In this document: positions 33,447-41,474 of the stretch, one piece after another
How positions within the stretch are numbered: position 1 is the stretch's first letter
How the letters are laid out: each line of letters begins with the position of its first letter
Assembly (NCBI GenBank): GCA_964438735.1
Contig: CAYTLW010000056.1
Coordinates: forward strand, 1-46,235
DNA from: CAYTLW01 sp964438735
GTDB lineage: Bacteria > Myxococcota_A > UBA9042
Reading direction: 5' to 3'
Length of the DNA: 46,235 nt
Notes under the pieces: generated by a model
Seen by the model: the letters and a program-made list of their open reading frames with translations, nothing else
What the model was told of the DNA's origin: nothing
Database searches by the model: none
Made by a program: the position numbers and the translations under genes

Positions 33447-34708
33447 AAAAAGTAGTAGTCCAGCGATCCACCCGGCAAGCACAGGTTCGGATCGAAGTCG
33501 CTGTCCAGCAGGTGCTCCTTGAAGTGGGTCACCTTGATGCGCTTTTGCATCAGCTGCCGCCACGCCAGGTAGTGCCTGCGATCCTCCAGGAAGGTGCCGC
33601 CGACGATCATGTCGTCCACCAGCAGCAGCTTGCGATAGCCGTAGCGGCCGGTCGGAGCGGGGTCGAGTACGGTCTCCACGTGGTCGCCGAACGACAGGAA
33701 GCCGCCCATCAACATGTACGGCAGGTCGTAGACCAGGCTGCCGTTGATCTGGGTGCAGGGCACGTATTGTCTGCTGCCGCCGGCCATGTTTTCGCCTGCA
33801 GTCCAGCCGCACCAGTAGCTTGGATCCCAGGTGCGTGTTGGCGCGTGCTGCTGGAGCATCATGTCGAAGACGGTGGCCACGTCGCCGGCAGCGTAGACGT
33901 CCGGGTCGCTGGTGCGCAGGTGGGAATCCACCTTGATCCAGCGGTCGACCACGATGTCCGTGCCCTCGAGCAGGCCCACCTCGGGCACCACGCCGATGGC
34001 CGCCACGACCGCTGAACACTCGATCCTTCGGCCGGTATTGGTCACGACCGCGACCAGTTTGCCGTCCTCGCCCTCGAAGTTGTCCACCTCCTCGTTGAAG
34101 TGCACCACCACGTCGTCGTCTTCCAGGCGCCTGAGCAGCTGCACGGCAGCGCCATCATCGAAGATGGGTGTGCCGACCCGCTCATCGCGCACCAGCATCT
34201 CGGCGCGCACGCCCAGACCCTTGCAATCCCAGGCGAACTCGAGCCCCAGGATGCCCGCGCCGACGATGACGGCGGGTTTATCCGGTTGCGCCAGCACGGC
34301 GGCTTTGATGGCCGCGCTATCGTCCAGCGTGCGGTAGGTGAAGAACCCCTCCAGGTCGGTGCCGGGCCATGGCGGCACGAATGGCCGCGCTCCGGTGGCC
34401 ACCAGCAGCTTGTCGTAGGGCAGGGTGGTGCCGTCCTGCAGGGTGACGGTGTGGCCGTGGTCGTCGACGCTGACCGCGCGGCCGATGCGCGTCTTCAGCC
34501 CCAGGCGCTCGAACTCCATTGGCGGCCGGATCTGCAGCTCGTCCTGGTCGATGGCGCCGTGCAACCATTCGGACAGGCCGGCGCGGAAGTAGGGCGGATG
34601 AACTTCATCGGCGATGAAGGTGATCTCGCCTTCGGAATCCAGCTTGCGGATGCCCAGGGCGCCGGCGACCCCCGCGATCCCGTTGCCGATGATGAGATAG
34701 CGCTTCAT
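33443..34708 (-). CDS. FAD/NAD(P)-dependent pyridine-nucleotide oxidoreductase
   Basis: 421 residues with the two-dinucleotide-binding-domain fold: FAD motif YLIIGNGIAGVAGALGIRKL at the N-terminus, LLVATGARPFVPPW, NAD(P) motif AVIVGAGILGLEFAWDCKGL near residue 150, and the FAD-closing VDSHLRTSDPDVYAAGDVAT. Similar to nitrite-reductase/rubredoxin-reductase and CoA-disulfide-reductase-like proteins, but no CxxxxC redox disulfide is seen. The start overlaps the HdrD-like gene stop (ATGA), so the two subunits are made together. The partner iron-sulfur protein suggests NAD(P)H-linked electron transfer to or from a thiol/disulfide or quinone (inference). Confidence 0.87.
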   Translation of the reverse strand: MKRYLIIGNGIAGVAGALGIRKLDSEGEITFIADEVHPPYFRAGLSEWLHGAIDQDELQIRPPMEFERLGLKTRIGRAVSVDDHGHTVTLQDGTTLPYDKLLVATGARPFVPPWPGTDLEGFFTYRTLDDSAAIKAAVLAQPDKPAVIVGAGILGLEFAWDCKGLGVRAEMLVRDERVGTPIFDDGAAVQLLRRLEDDDVVVHFNEEVDNFEGEDGKLVAVVTNTGRRIECSAVVAAIGVVPEVGLLEGTDIVVDRWIKVDSHLRTSDPDVYAAGDVATVFDMMLQQHAPTRTWDPSYWCGWTAGENMAGGSRQYVPCTQINGSLVYDLPYMLMGGFLSFGDHVETVLDPAPTGRYGYRKLLLVDDMIVGGTFLEDRRHYLAWRQLMQKRIKVTHFKEHLLDSDFDPNLCLPGGSLDYYFF

Positions 34709-35913
34709 GGCGCCGCCCCCTCTGATGCCGCCTCCTCTGATGCCGCGCCCTCGGACGCCGCCTCATGGGCTGTCGTTCTGGTTTTGGCCCGACGCACGGA
34801 CTCCAGCACGAGCTTCTGCAGCTCGACGATCTGCACGTCCCCTTCGCCGTGCTCTCGCTCGTACGACTCCTGGCAGGTCACGCATTCGACCGCCATGCGG
34901 CCGGCTCCGGTGGCTTTGGCCTGGTCCAGTCGCAGGCGGCGCAGGTCGCGGGTCTTGTCCTCGCTGATCCCGAAACCGTAGTAGCCGCAACACTGACCGT
35001 CGCGGCCGCTCTGCTCGATCTCGTTGAGTTCGAAGACACCGTCCATGAGCTCGCGCGCCACGTGCCCCTTGTTCATCTTGCGGGTCAGGTGGCAGGAGTC
35101 GTGGAAGGTGATGGGCGCCTCGTCCGGGTCCATCTGCAGCTTGTCCTGGTTTCGCCGCAGCCACTCCACCGTGCTGATGGACTCGTAGGCGCCACCGCTA
35201 CGTCGCGCCAGCACCTGCACCGCGGCCACGCACTCCGCACAGCCGGAGACCACCACCTTCGGCTGCACCTGCTCGATCTGCTCGCCGAGGCCCAGCAACA
35301 GCTCTTCAGCCCGCTCCAGGTCACCCGAGAGGTACTGTGGCCAGCCGCAGCAGGTGCGCAGTCCGCCGATCACCTCGTAGTCGATGCCCATCTCCTCGGC
35401 CAGGTCCAGGGTCACCCCGGGGCTGCCCGTGTGAGAGAAGGCGTAGCAGCCGAAGTACATCAGGGTGTCGTTCTGCTCGAAGGTCTTCTTGTCCAGGTGT
35501 GGCCGCACGCGCTGGTCGACGCCGCCACTGGCGTAGAGCGTGAACGCGCTCTGGACCAACTCGGTGGTCCATGACTGCAGACCCAGCCCCCCTTTGAGGC
35601 GCGCGTACCTGTCGTACTGCCTGGGTCGGTCGGGCATGTTCGCCCGCGCCTGCAGCATCATGTGATCCCGCGGCGCGCCGGTGGGGCAGGCGTCGGTGCA
35701 ACGACCGCATTGCACGCAGTCGATGACGAACTGGCGCACCCGGTCGGTCATGGTGGCGGGGTCGTCGGCCGCCGCGTTGAGTTCGTAGATGGGCACGTCG
35801 GCGTCCACCACCGGGCAGGCCTTCATGCACAGGTCGTAGCCGACGCAGGCGCCGTTGCCGAAGTCGTTCATGCGGGCGAGGAATGAGCGGAGGTCGTGGG
35901 AGCCGTTGTCCAT
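34705..35913 (-). CDS. HdrD/GlpC-like iron-sulfur protein (CCG domains)
   Basis: 402 residues. Two N-terminal [4Fe-4S] motifs, CVGYDLCMKACP (residues 23-34) and CVQCGRCTDACP. Two CCG-type domains follow: RTCCGWPQY with GCAECV, and FHDSCHLTRKMNKG with GQCCGYYGFG. This is the arrangement of heterodisulfide reductase subunit D, GlpC and LutA-type proteins; in Hdr the CCG clusters reduce disulfides directly. The C-terminus EAASEGAASEEAASEGAAP is a 15-bp-periodic tail that overlaps the next gene's start. Lies 91 bp downstream of the UxxU selenoprotein gene, same strand. Substrate unknown. Confidence 0.87.
   Translation of the reverse strand: MDNGSHDLRSFLARMNDFGNGACVGYDLCMKACPVVDADVPIYELNAAADDPATMTDRVRQFVIDCVQCGRCTDACPTGAPRDHMMLQARANMPDRPRQYDRYARLKGGLGLQSWTTELVQSAFTLYASGGVDQRVRPHLDKKTFEQNDTLMYFGCYAFSHTGSPGVTLDLAEEMGIDYEVIGGLRTCCGWPQYLSGDLERAEELLLGLGEQIEQVQPKVVVSGCAECVAAVQVLARRSGGAYESISTVEWLRRNQDKLQMDPDEAPITFHDSCHLTRKMNKGHVARELMDGVFELNEIEQSGRDGQCCGYYGFGISEDKTRDLRRLRLDQAKATGAGRMAVECVTCQESYEREHGEGDVQIVELQKLVLESVRRAKTRTTAHEAASEGAASEEAASEGAAP
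34709..34765. repeat. 15-bp minisatellite encoding the HdrD-like C-terminal tail
   Basis: About three and a half units related to CCTCTGATGCCGCCT end the iron-sulfur gene and encode the repeating E-A/G-A-S-E tail. The array sits directly before the ATG of the FAD gene, so a change in copy number would lengthen only the tail because the unit is a multiple of three. Confidence 0.8.
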
Positions 35914-36004
35914 CTCGTCTCCGGCGCTTGTTCATGCGCGGCGGCGGTGCGGGCAGTTCTAGGGTCGGCAGTCCGAACCTGCCGTTACCGGGCCGCGGCT
36001 GCCG

Positions 36005-36376
36005 TCACCGCCGGGTGAACAGAAATCGCGCAAAGAACGGCCGATTGCCAGCCACGATGCGGTAGCCCAGCTCGACCGCCCACACCATGGGTGGCCAGCC
36101 CAGGATGCGCGCCGTCCACCGCCAGCCCAGCAGACTCAGGGTCGCCAGCGCCGCCCGCCCGCCCCGCAGTATCGTGCCATCGGCCAGGCGTAGATGAATC
36201 GCCCGCTTGCACGCCGTGCGCAGCGCCTCGTCCATGGGCGGACTGGGCGCCTCCTGGTAGGGCAGGACCTCGATGCGGTTATGGATGTCTTTTCGCCTGA
36301 CCCAGGCGGCGGCACGGCCTCAGAAGCCTCAGTCGCCATCCCAGAGCAGCAGCGGATTGTAGGTGGGGTCGGTCAT
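36005..36376 (-). CDS. DCC-family (DUF393) thiol-disulfide oxidoreductase, predicted selenoprotein with UxxU site
   Basis: Reading from ATG 36376 (GAGG ribosome site) gives 123 residues if TGA codons at 36331-36329 and 36322-36320 are selenocysteine: LLLWDGD-U-GF-U-GRAAAWV. In DCC/YuxK-type proteins this segment is (Y/W)DGxCxxC, the redox dithiol, so both TGAs replace exactly the two Cys (positions 16 and 19). The rest is an intact family match to the end: RAIHLRLADGTILRGGRAAL, WPPMVWAVELGYRIVAGNRP. There is no other stop before TAG/TGA at 36005, and the total length is normal for the family. A hairpin follows the second UGA. An automatic caller would report only a 76-residue ORF from Met at 36235. 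Whether Sec is inserted depends on selA/B/C elsewhere. Confidence 0.85.
36294..36308 (-). promoter_or_regulatory. Putative bacterial SECIS hairpin for the UxxU protein
   Basis: In the mRNA, CGCCUG-GGU-CAGGCG forms a perfect 6-bp stem with a 3-nt loop containing G. It begins 11 nt after the second UGA, inside the coding region, as bacterial SECIS elements that bind SelB do. The first UGA lies 9 nt further upstream; I see no equally good separate hairpin for it. Confidence 0.6.
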
Positions 36377-36520
36377 GTGGCCTCATGTCAGCAGTTCGCC
36401 AAGCGTATCGCAACGGGGCCGTGGCTCCGCAACCCGCTAGCGCAGGCCCCGGCACCAACTGGAGATTCGGCGACGTGGGCGGGCCGGACTTCAATGCCAA
36501 GGCTGCCTGAGCGCGATCGC

Positions 36521-38926
36521 TCACCATGCCGGCCGCCCCGCCGCCAGCAGCAGGCGGTTGAGCAGGGCCAGGTTCTCGCCGGCCAGCGGGCGTCGTTGCA
36601 CGCCAGCGTTCAGCAGCGCCCGCGGGGCGCCGTACTCGACCAGGGGAAGGTCCAGCGAATTGGCCGTGGCGCCAGCAGCCAGCTCCGCAAGCATCGCGGT
36701 GTTGAGCACCTGACGCGGGCGGCGCATGGACTGGCCACGGGTGTTCTGTTCACCCGCTCCCTGCTGCTGTAGTGCCGCCTCGATGGCAGAATCGGACCGG
36801 CCCCTCCTCCTGGCTCCATCACGCCAGCCCACCAGCCCGAGCACCGGCGCCGGGTGATGCCAGTGGCCCACATAGCCCTCGGCCTCCCCGAAGACGTCCA
36901 GGAAGGCGCGCACCACGCTGGCCAGCTGTTCGGGCGCCAGTTGGAAGAGCGGCACCCAGCTGACGAACAGGCCGCCGTCGGCGAGGCGCCCCTTCGCCGC
37001 CGCGAAGTGTTCGCGCGAGAACATGGCGCCCACTCCGGCCAGCCGCGGCAGGTAGAGGTCGCCGACGATGACGTCCCAATCGGCGCCGGCCCGGCCCAGG
37101 AAGTGGCGTCCATCGGCCGCCTGGATGCGCACCCCTCGCCGGACGAGGGTGCGCAGGCCCGGCGGGTCGACAAAATAGCCAGTGGTCTGCAGCAGGGTGG
37201 GATGCAGCTCGACGCAGTCGAGTTCGGCGACGGGGGCTTCCGCCATCGCCTGCAGGGTCGTGCCCGTCGCCAGCCCGATGAGCAGGGCACGCTGTGGATT
37301 GGGGTGCAGCAGCAGGGGCAGCAGGCCCAGTCGACGTTGCAGCGAGAGCGTATGCGGATCCGTGGCGCTGAGGGTGTAGTGGTTGTTCAGCATCAGCCTG
37401 CGCACGCCGCTTCGGTGCTCGTAGACGGCCACAGTGCCCGATGGCGCGTCTTTGTAGTGGAGCAGCTTCATGCGTGGGCGCAGCTTGCGGCCGTTCACCT
37501 CCGGCACGCCGATGACGGCGACCGCGACCACGCAGGCCAGCAGCGGGGTCGTGGCCAGCACGCGGGTCGCCACCGTCTGACGGGTCACCAACAGCACCGC
37601 CGACGCCAGCACCAGGTAGCCGACAGCGAGCCACAGCAACGCCGCGGACAGCCCCAGTTCGGGCATGAGCACGAACACGCCAACCAGGCTGCCGAGCACG
37701 CCGCCCAGGGTGTTGAGCCCGTACACCTGACCCGCCACCGATGTGTCGTCGCCGCGCCCTGACATGGCCCCGATGAGCAGCGGCAGCGCCACGCCCATGG
37801 CCAGGGTGGCAGGCAACATGGCCAGCAGGGACAGCCCGCTCACCGCGCCCATGTACCAGGGCCACGACGGCAGGTGACCGCCCGCCAGCAGGTCAATGCA
37901 CCAGCCGTAGAGGCGAGGAAAGAGGACCATGGCGGCCAGCCCGCCCAGTCCGCACACCGCCCAGGCCCCCGCGAGGGCCCGCCAGCGCAACCGCCAGCGA
38001 CGGGCGGCCGCACGCAAGATCAGGGAACCGCCCCCGATGCCGGCAAGGAAGGCGGCAAGCACGACCGTGAAGACGTACACCGAGCCTGGAAAAGCCAGCG
38101 CCAGCGCCCGGGTCCACAGCACCTCGATGGCGATGGCGAGCGCGCCGCTGACCGCCGCCAGGGTCCAGCCGATTGAAGGTCGAATTGGTCGGTCGATGGG
38201 GGCTTCCGTGATGGGGGCTTTGGCCGTCTCGGAAACTGGCTCGGGTCCAGGTCGACGGGCGAGACGCCCCGCCGCCAGCAGCGCCAACACGCCAATGATC
38301 CCGTTGATCGACACGGCCGCCCCCGTCGTCGCCCACAGCCCCCAGGTCGGGATCGCCACAAAGCCGGCCAGCCCGCAGCCCGCGACCGCGCCCAGGGTGT
38401 TCACGCCATAGAACAACGCCGTCCGGGACGTCGCATTGCGAAGCTCGGAGAGCGTCGCCGCCATGGCCGGAAAGGTCGCGCCGATCAGCGTTGCCGGGAC
38501 CATGAGAACCAGGGTCGCCAGCAGCAGGCGAATCGCCCACGCGTCCACAGGGATGGCCAGACCCGTCGCCAGCCACTCGGCCGCGCCCAGCAGCAAGGGC
38601 ACACACGCAGCGCTGGCGCCGATGCCCAGCTCGATCCGGCCATAGGTGGCCAACGCGCTTCGTGTCCCGGCCAGCCACCGCCCGGCCAGAATCGCGCCCA
38701 CGGCCACCCCGGCAAAGTAGATGGCCACGACCCCAGCGACGGCCGGCGTGGAGCCGCCCAGCAGCCGCATCAACCAGCGCGTCCAGACGAGCTCGTAGGT
38801 CACCCCCGTAGCGCCGGAGAGCACAAACCCAACACAGAGCAACGCCACAAGCCGACGTGGCCCGGCGGGCGGGGATAACGATTGCGGTAGCTGCCGTGCG
38901 TCGGTGGGGATGGCGGACTTTTCCAT
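36521..38926 (-). CDS. Fused membrane (MFS-like)/spermidine-synthase-like protein
   Basis: 801 residues from ATG 38926 (upstream in-frame starts add non-conserved sequence). The first two-thirds are polytopic membrane sequence with the family opening FVLSGATGVTYELVWTRWLM and paired repeats (GVNTLGAVAGCGLAGFVAIP; GLNTLGGVLGSLVGVFVLMP). The C-terminal third is a spermidine-synthase-like Rossmann domain (ALLIGLATGTTLQAMAEAPV; LDCVELHPTLLQ; IVGDLYLPRLAG). It lacks the full polyamine-substrate motif, so methyl- or aminopropyl-transfer is uncertain; such fusions are widespread and uncharacterised. Ends about 145 bp upstream of the UxxU gene on the same strand. Confidence 0.85.
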   Translation of the reverse strand: MEKSAIPTDARQLPQSLSPPAGPRRLVALLCVGFVLSGATGVTYELVWTRWLMRLLGGSTPAVAGVVAIYFAGVAVGAILAGRWLAGTRSALATYGRIELGIGASAACVPLLLGAAEWLATGLAIPVDAWAIRLLLATLVLMVPATLIGATFPAMAATLSELRNATSRTALFYGVNTLGAVAGCGLAGFVAIPTWGLWATTGAAVSINGIIGVLALLAAGRLARRPGPEPVSETAKAPITEAPIDRPIRPSIGWTLAAVSGALAIAIEVLWTRALALAFPGSVYVFTVVLAAFLAGIGGGSLILRAAARRWRLRWRALAGAWAVCGLGGLAAMVLFPRLYGWCIDLLAGGHLPSWPWYMGAVSGLSLLAMLPATLAMGVALPLLIGAMSGRGDDTSVAGQVYGLNTLGGVLGSLVGVFVLMPELGLSAALLWLAVGYLVLASAVLLVTRQTVATRVLATTPLLACVVAVAVIGVPEVNGRKLRPRMKLLHYKDAPSGTVAVYEHRSGVRRLMLNNHYTLSATDPHTLSLQRRLGLLPLLLHPNPQRALLIGLATGTTLQAMAEAPVAELDCVELHPTLLQTTGYFVDPPGLRTLVRRGVRIQAADGRHFLGRAGADWDVIVGDLYLPRLAGVGAMFSREHFAAAKGRLADGGLFVSWVPLFQLAPEQLASVVRAFLDVFGEAEGYVGHWHHPAPVLGLVGWRDGARRRGRSDSAIEAALQQQGAGEQNTRGQSMRRPRQVLNTAMLAELAAGATANSLDLPLVEYGAPRALLNAGVQRRPLAGENLALLNRLLLAAGRPAW

Positions 38927-39009
38927 CGCGGCGAGTATAACAGGGCTGACCATCGCCACGGAGCGCCCCATGCAAGTGCAGAATCCCGACTACGCCGACC
39001 ACGCGCAGG

Positions 39010-39101
39010 GGGTCAGGTATTGACACTTGACACCTTTGCGGACATTCGCACCACTGAGAGGTCGCGCCGAAGAGGGTCAGGTATTGACACTTGACACCTT
39101 T
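39010..39101 (+). repeat. Paired dispersed repeat (two copies, 64-bp period)
   Basis: Copies of the 28-bp sequence start at 39010 and 39074, the same 64-bp spacing as the pair at 22211/22275. The spacer has matching blocks (CATTCG, CCAC, GAAGAG or AAAGAG before the second copy). Placed upstream of the MYXO-CTERM propeller gene and downstream of nothing coding. Confidence 0.95.
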
Positions 39102-39120
39102 TGACGCCGCGACGTCGTCA

Positions 39121-39185
39121 CCCCGCCAATCGGCCAACCCGCCAATCGGCCAACCCGCCAACGCACCAACCCTCCAACCCGCCCG
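39121..39185. repeat. Degenerate 16-bp tandem repeat (CCGCCAATCGGCCAAC)
   Basis: Two near-perfect units followed by shorter decaying units (CCGCCAACGCACCAAC, CCTCCAACCCGCC). Intergenic, immediately after the repeat pair and about 100 bp before the ATG at 39278. No protein motif. Confidence 0.8.
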
Positions 39186-39277
39186 CGTCAGCGGACTTGC
39201 GCTGGCCCCATTCCGACACCAAAACCGCAACCGATCCGCGCACGGCCAACCCCAAACTCGTCCATCAGACCGGGGAC

Positions 39278-40744
39278 ATGGCACGATTCGCCGGCATGCC
39301 CATTGCGACAGCCACACCCCTGCGTAGATCGAGCCCACTGGCGCCATTCGTCATGGCGATGTCCTGCGTCTTCTTCTCCGCCGCTGGCCACGCCCACAGC
39401 CCCGTCAACCAGACCACATCCATCGCCGACGCCGGCCAGGGCCGCATGCTGATCGCCGCGCCCTACGGCCTGCTGCGCTCGGACGACAAGGGATTTACGG
39501 CCACTTGGATCTGCGACGAGGCGTTCGGCGGCACGCCCGATGACATCTTCAATCGCGAGGTACTCGCCTTCGCCGGCGGCGTGCTTGTCCGCGCCGGCGG
39601 CATCGTCGCGCGCACCGATGATGGCGGTTGCTCCTGGCAGCCGGTCGCCGCGTTGGCCAAGGCGCGAGTGCGCGACATGGACCTGGGCAAGACGGTGGCC
39701 TGGGCAACCGGGCCGGCGGATAAGGACAAGCCCAATGATGCGAGCCATGTCTGGCGGGCCGCGGGCAAGGGCGTCTGGCTCCCGGTGCACAAGGGCTCTG
39801 GCTTGGACCTCAGCGCGGTCGCTGGCGGAATCGACAGCGATCACCTGGCGCTCGTGGCCGGCACCGACAACAAAGGCGTTTCGTCGGCCCTGCGTACACT
39901 CGACGGTGGCAAGAACTGGCAGGCGGTGACCCTGCCGGACGGACTGTACAAAGTGCAGCCCATCCCCTTCGGGCCGTTGGCCGATGGCGCGGTGCTGATG
40001 CTTCGGGCGCACCAGGGAATGACCGGCGGATTGGTACGCAGCGTCGATGGCGGCAAGAACTGGTCCGTCTCCCTGGCCATGCCCGATGGGGTCGAGATCG
40101 ACGCCACAACGTGGCTGGCACAGGCGGCCACGCCGACCCTTGTTGTGGCCAGCGCGTTGTCTGGCGTGCACCAGACCCAGAATGAAGGCGCCACGTTCGC
40201 CAAGTTGCCCAAGGGGCCGTTGATCGAGTGTCTGCACAGCGTTGGCGAGCGTTTGTGGGCCTGCACCGACAACTACATCGATGGCCACGCGTTGATGGTC
40301 AGCGATAACGGTGGCCAGAGCTGGAAGGGGCGTGTCTGCCTTCATCGTGTCACCGGCCCGCTGGCCTGCGGCCAGGTCGCGGCCATCTGCCAGCCGAAGA
40401 TGGCGGAGTTGGTGACAAATACGGGCCGGGATCCGAGCCAGGAATGTGGCCCTGTGGCGCCCGGCGAAGATGGCGGCGCTGCTGGTGGCGAGGATGCGGG
40501 CTCGGCCCGGGGGGGCGCGGACGCGCCGGGGCAGGGCGACAGCGCCGCGGCCGATGTGGTGCCGGCCGACACGGCTGGACTCGACTCGGGCGGCACGGGG
40601 GTCAAGCCGACGGTCTTGCCACCTGACAATGGCGGCTGTCATTCCAGCCCTGGCGGCCAGCGGCGCGGAGGCACAGCTTGGGCGGTACTGCTGCTGGTCG
40701 TGGCCGCTGCAGGAATCCGGCGACGGTCGGCGCTCAGGCGGTGA
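39278..40744 (+). CDS. Secreted BNR/sialidase-type beta-propeller protein with MYXO-CTERM-like tail
   Basis: 488 residues. Signal peptide (PFVMAMSCVFFSAAGHAHS) precedes a series of repeats with BNR/Asp-box character: TDDGGCSWQPV, TLDGGKNWQAV, SVDGGKNWSVS, SDNGGQSWKGR (S/T-x-D-x-G-x-x-W). The C-terminal linker is Gly/Ala/Asp-rich (GEDGGAAGGEDAGSARGG). It ends GGCHSSPGGQRRGGTAWAVL then LLVVAAAGIRRR, i.e. Cys, hydrophobic helix, Arg, as in myxosortase substrates. Likely a surface-anchored binding protein. ATG 39278 was chosen; ATG 39353 would give a shorter signal. The 3' end overlaps the convergent selenoprotein gene by 11 bp. Confidence 0.8.
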   Translation: MARFAGMPIATATPLRRSSPLAPFVMAMSCVFFSAAGHAHSPVNQTTSIADAGQGRMLIAAPYGLLRSDDKGFTATWICDEAFGGTPDDIFNREVLAFAGGVLVRAGGIVARTDDGGCSWQPVAALAKARVRDMDLGKTVAWATGPADKDKPNDASHVWRAAGKGVWLPVHKGSGLDLSAVAGGIDSDHLALVAGTDNKGVSSALRTLDGGKNWQAVTLPDGLYKVQPIPFGPLADGAVLMLRAHQGMTGGLVRSVDGGKNWSVSLAMPDGVEIDATTWLAQAATPTLVVASALSGVHQTQNEGATFAKLPKGPLIECLHSVGERLWACTDNYIDGHALMVSDNGGQSWKGRVCLHRVTGPLACGQVAAICQPKMAELVTNTGRDPSQECGPVAPGEDGGAAGGEDAGSARGGADAPGQGDSAAADVVPADTAGLDSGGTGVKPTVLPPDNGGCHSSPGGQRRGGTAWAVLLLVVAAAGIRRRSALRR

Positions 40745-41474
40745 GTCGAGCCGGCCTCAGCACCGGAACGTCCGCCTCGTCCAGCAGCGCCAGCGCCTGC
40801 CGCATCAGGTCGCGCTGCAGCGCCTCGTCATGCGCCCTCCCGAGCGTGAACCCGAGCGGGTAGGGCACCGACAACGCCCGCGGCGGCCGCACCCTGGCGG
40901 TGACCTCCGGCAACGCGGTCAACGAGGCCGTCGCGATGCCGGCGCGCTCCACAGCTGCCTGAATCAGACCCACGGTCTGATGGCAATAGGGTCACACCGG
41001 CACCAGCAGGGCCACGTCCACGCCGTCCGCCTGCAGCAAGCCGACCGCGTCGGGCAGCGTGTCGCGCAGCAGCCGTCCCGGCGCCGTGATCGAGCCCATG
41101 AACGACAGGTGCCGCGGCGCCACCTCGCCGATGACCCCCGCCTCGGCCAGCTCGTGCAGGCGATCCAGCGGCAGGGCGAGGTTGCGATCCTGGGCGATGC
41201 CGGCGTGGTCGAAGGCGTCCGAGCGATGGGTCTCCAGCAGGTCCGCGGTCGCCACGTCACGGTCGATGACGCGATACGACACGTCGCCGCCCCTGATGGA
41301 CTCGTCAAAAGGCGCCTGGTCGGGCTGCACCAGGCCGCCGGTGGTGATCAGGGCGACCCGCGCCTGGTCCAGCGGGCGGGGCAGGGCGCTCGCCGGCACC
41401 GGGTTGATACGACGCCATGGATAGACCTTCATCAGCGCCCGGTACTTGAACGGCAGGTCGGCGATGCGGGCCAT
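40734..41474 (-). CDS. Glycine/sarcosine/betaine reductase selenoprotein-B family protein, predicted selenoprotein
   Basis: 246 residues if the TGA at 40994-40992 is selenocysteine (Sec161): VPV-U-PYCHQTVGLIQ. In homologues this is U/C-P-x-C-H-Q, so Sec sits at the active Cys and a downstream Cys164 remains. Upstream conserved parts are ARIADLPFKYRALM, HAGIAQDRNLALPLDRLHEL and VAPRHLSFMGSI; downstream the frame stays open 86 codons to TGA at 40734. The two halves would otherwise be called separately. A hairpin 10 nt past the UGA supports insertion. Many homologues in Proteobacteria are stand-alone proteins of unknown role, not part of glycine reductase, and no grdA/grdC is here. The ATG overlaps the upstream small gene (TGATG). 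Confidence 0.88.
40963..40981 (-). promoter_or_regulatory. Putative bacterial SECIS hairpin for the selenoprotein-B family gene
   Basis: In the mRNA, AUCAGACC-GUG-GGUCUGAU is a perfect 8-bp stem with a 3-nt loop starting with G, beginning 10 nt after the UGA and wholly inside the coding frame. Position and loop fit bacterial SECIS elements. Confidence 0.75.

Noticed and set aside
36005..36376. UxxU gene as a pseudogene or sequencing error
   Set aside because: Both TGAs hit the two motif Cys exactly and the frame is otherwise intact. Two random errors or mutations on precisely those codons are unlikely, and a second family with a known Sec site is interrupted in the same way nearby. Read data would still be needed to exclude error.
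36385..36516. Short plus-strand ORF of 43 codons ending NAKAA
   Set aside because: It reads plausibly (GPGTNWRFGDVGGPDFNAKA) but has no ribosome site or recognised family; it could be a gene remnant.
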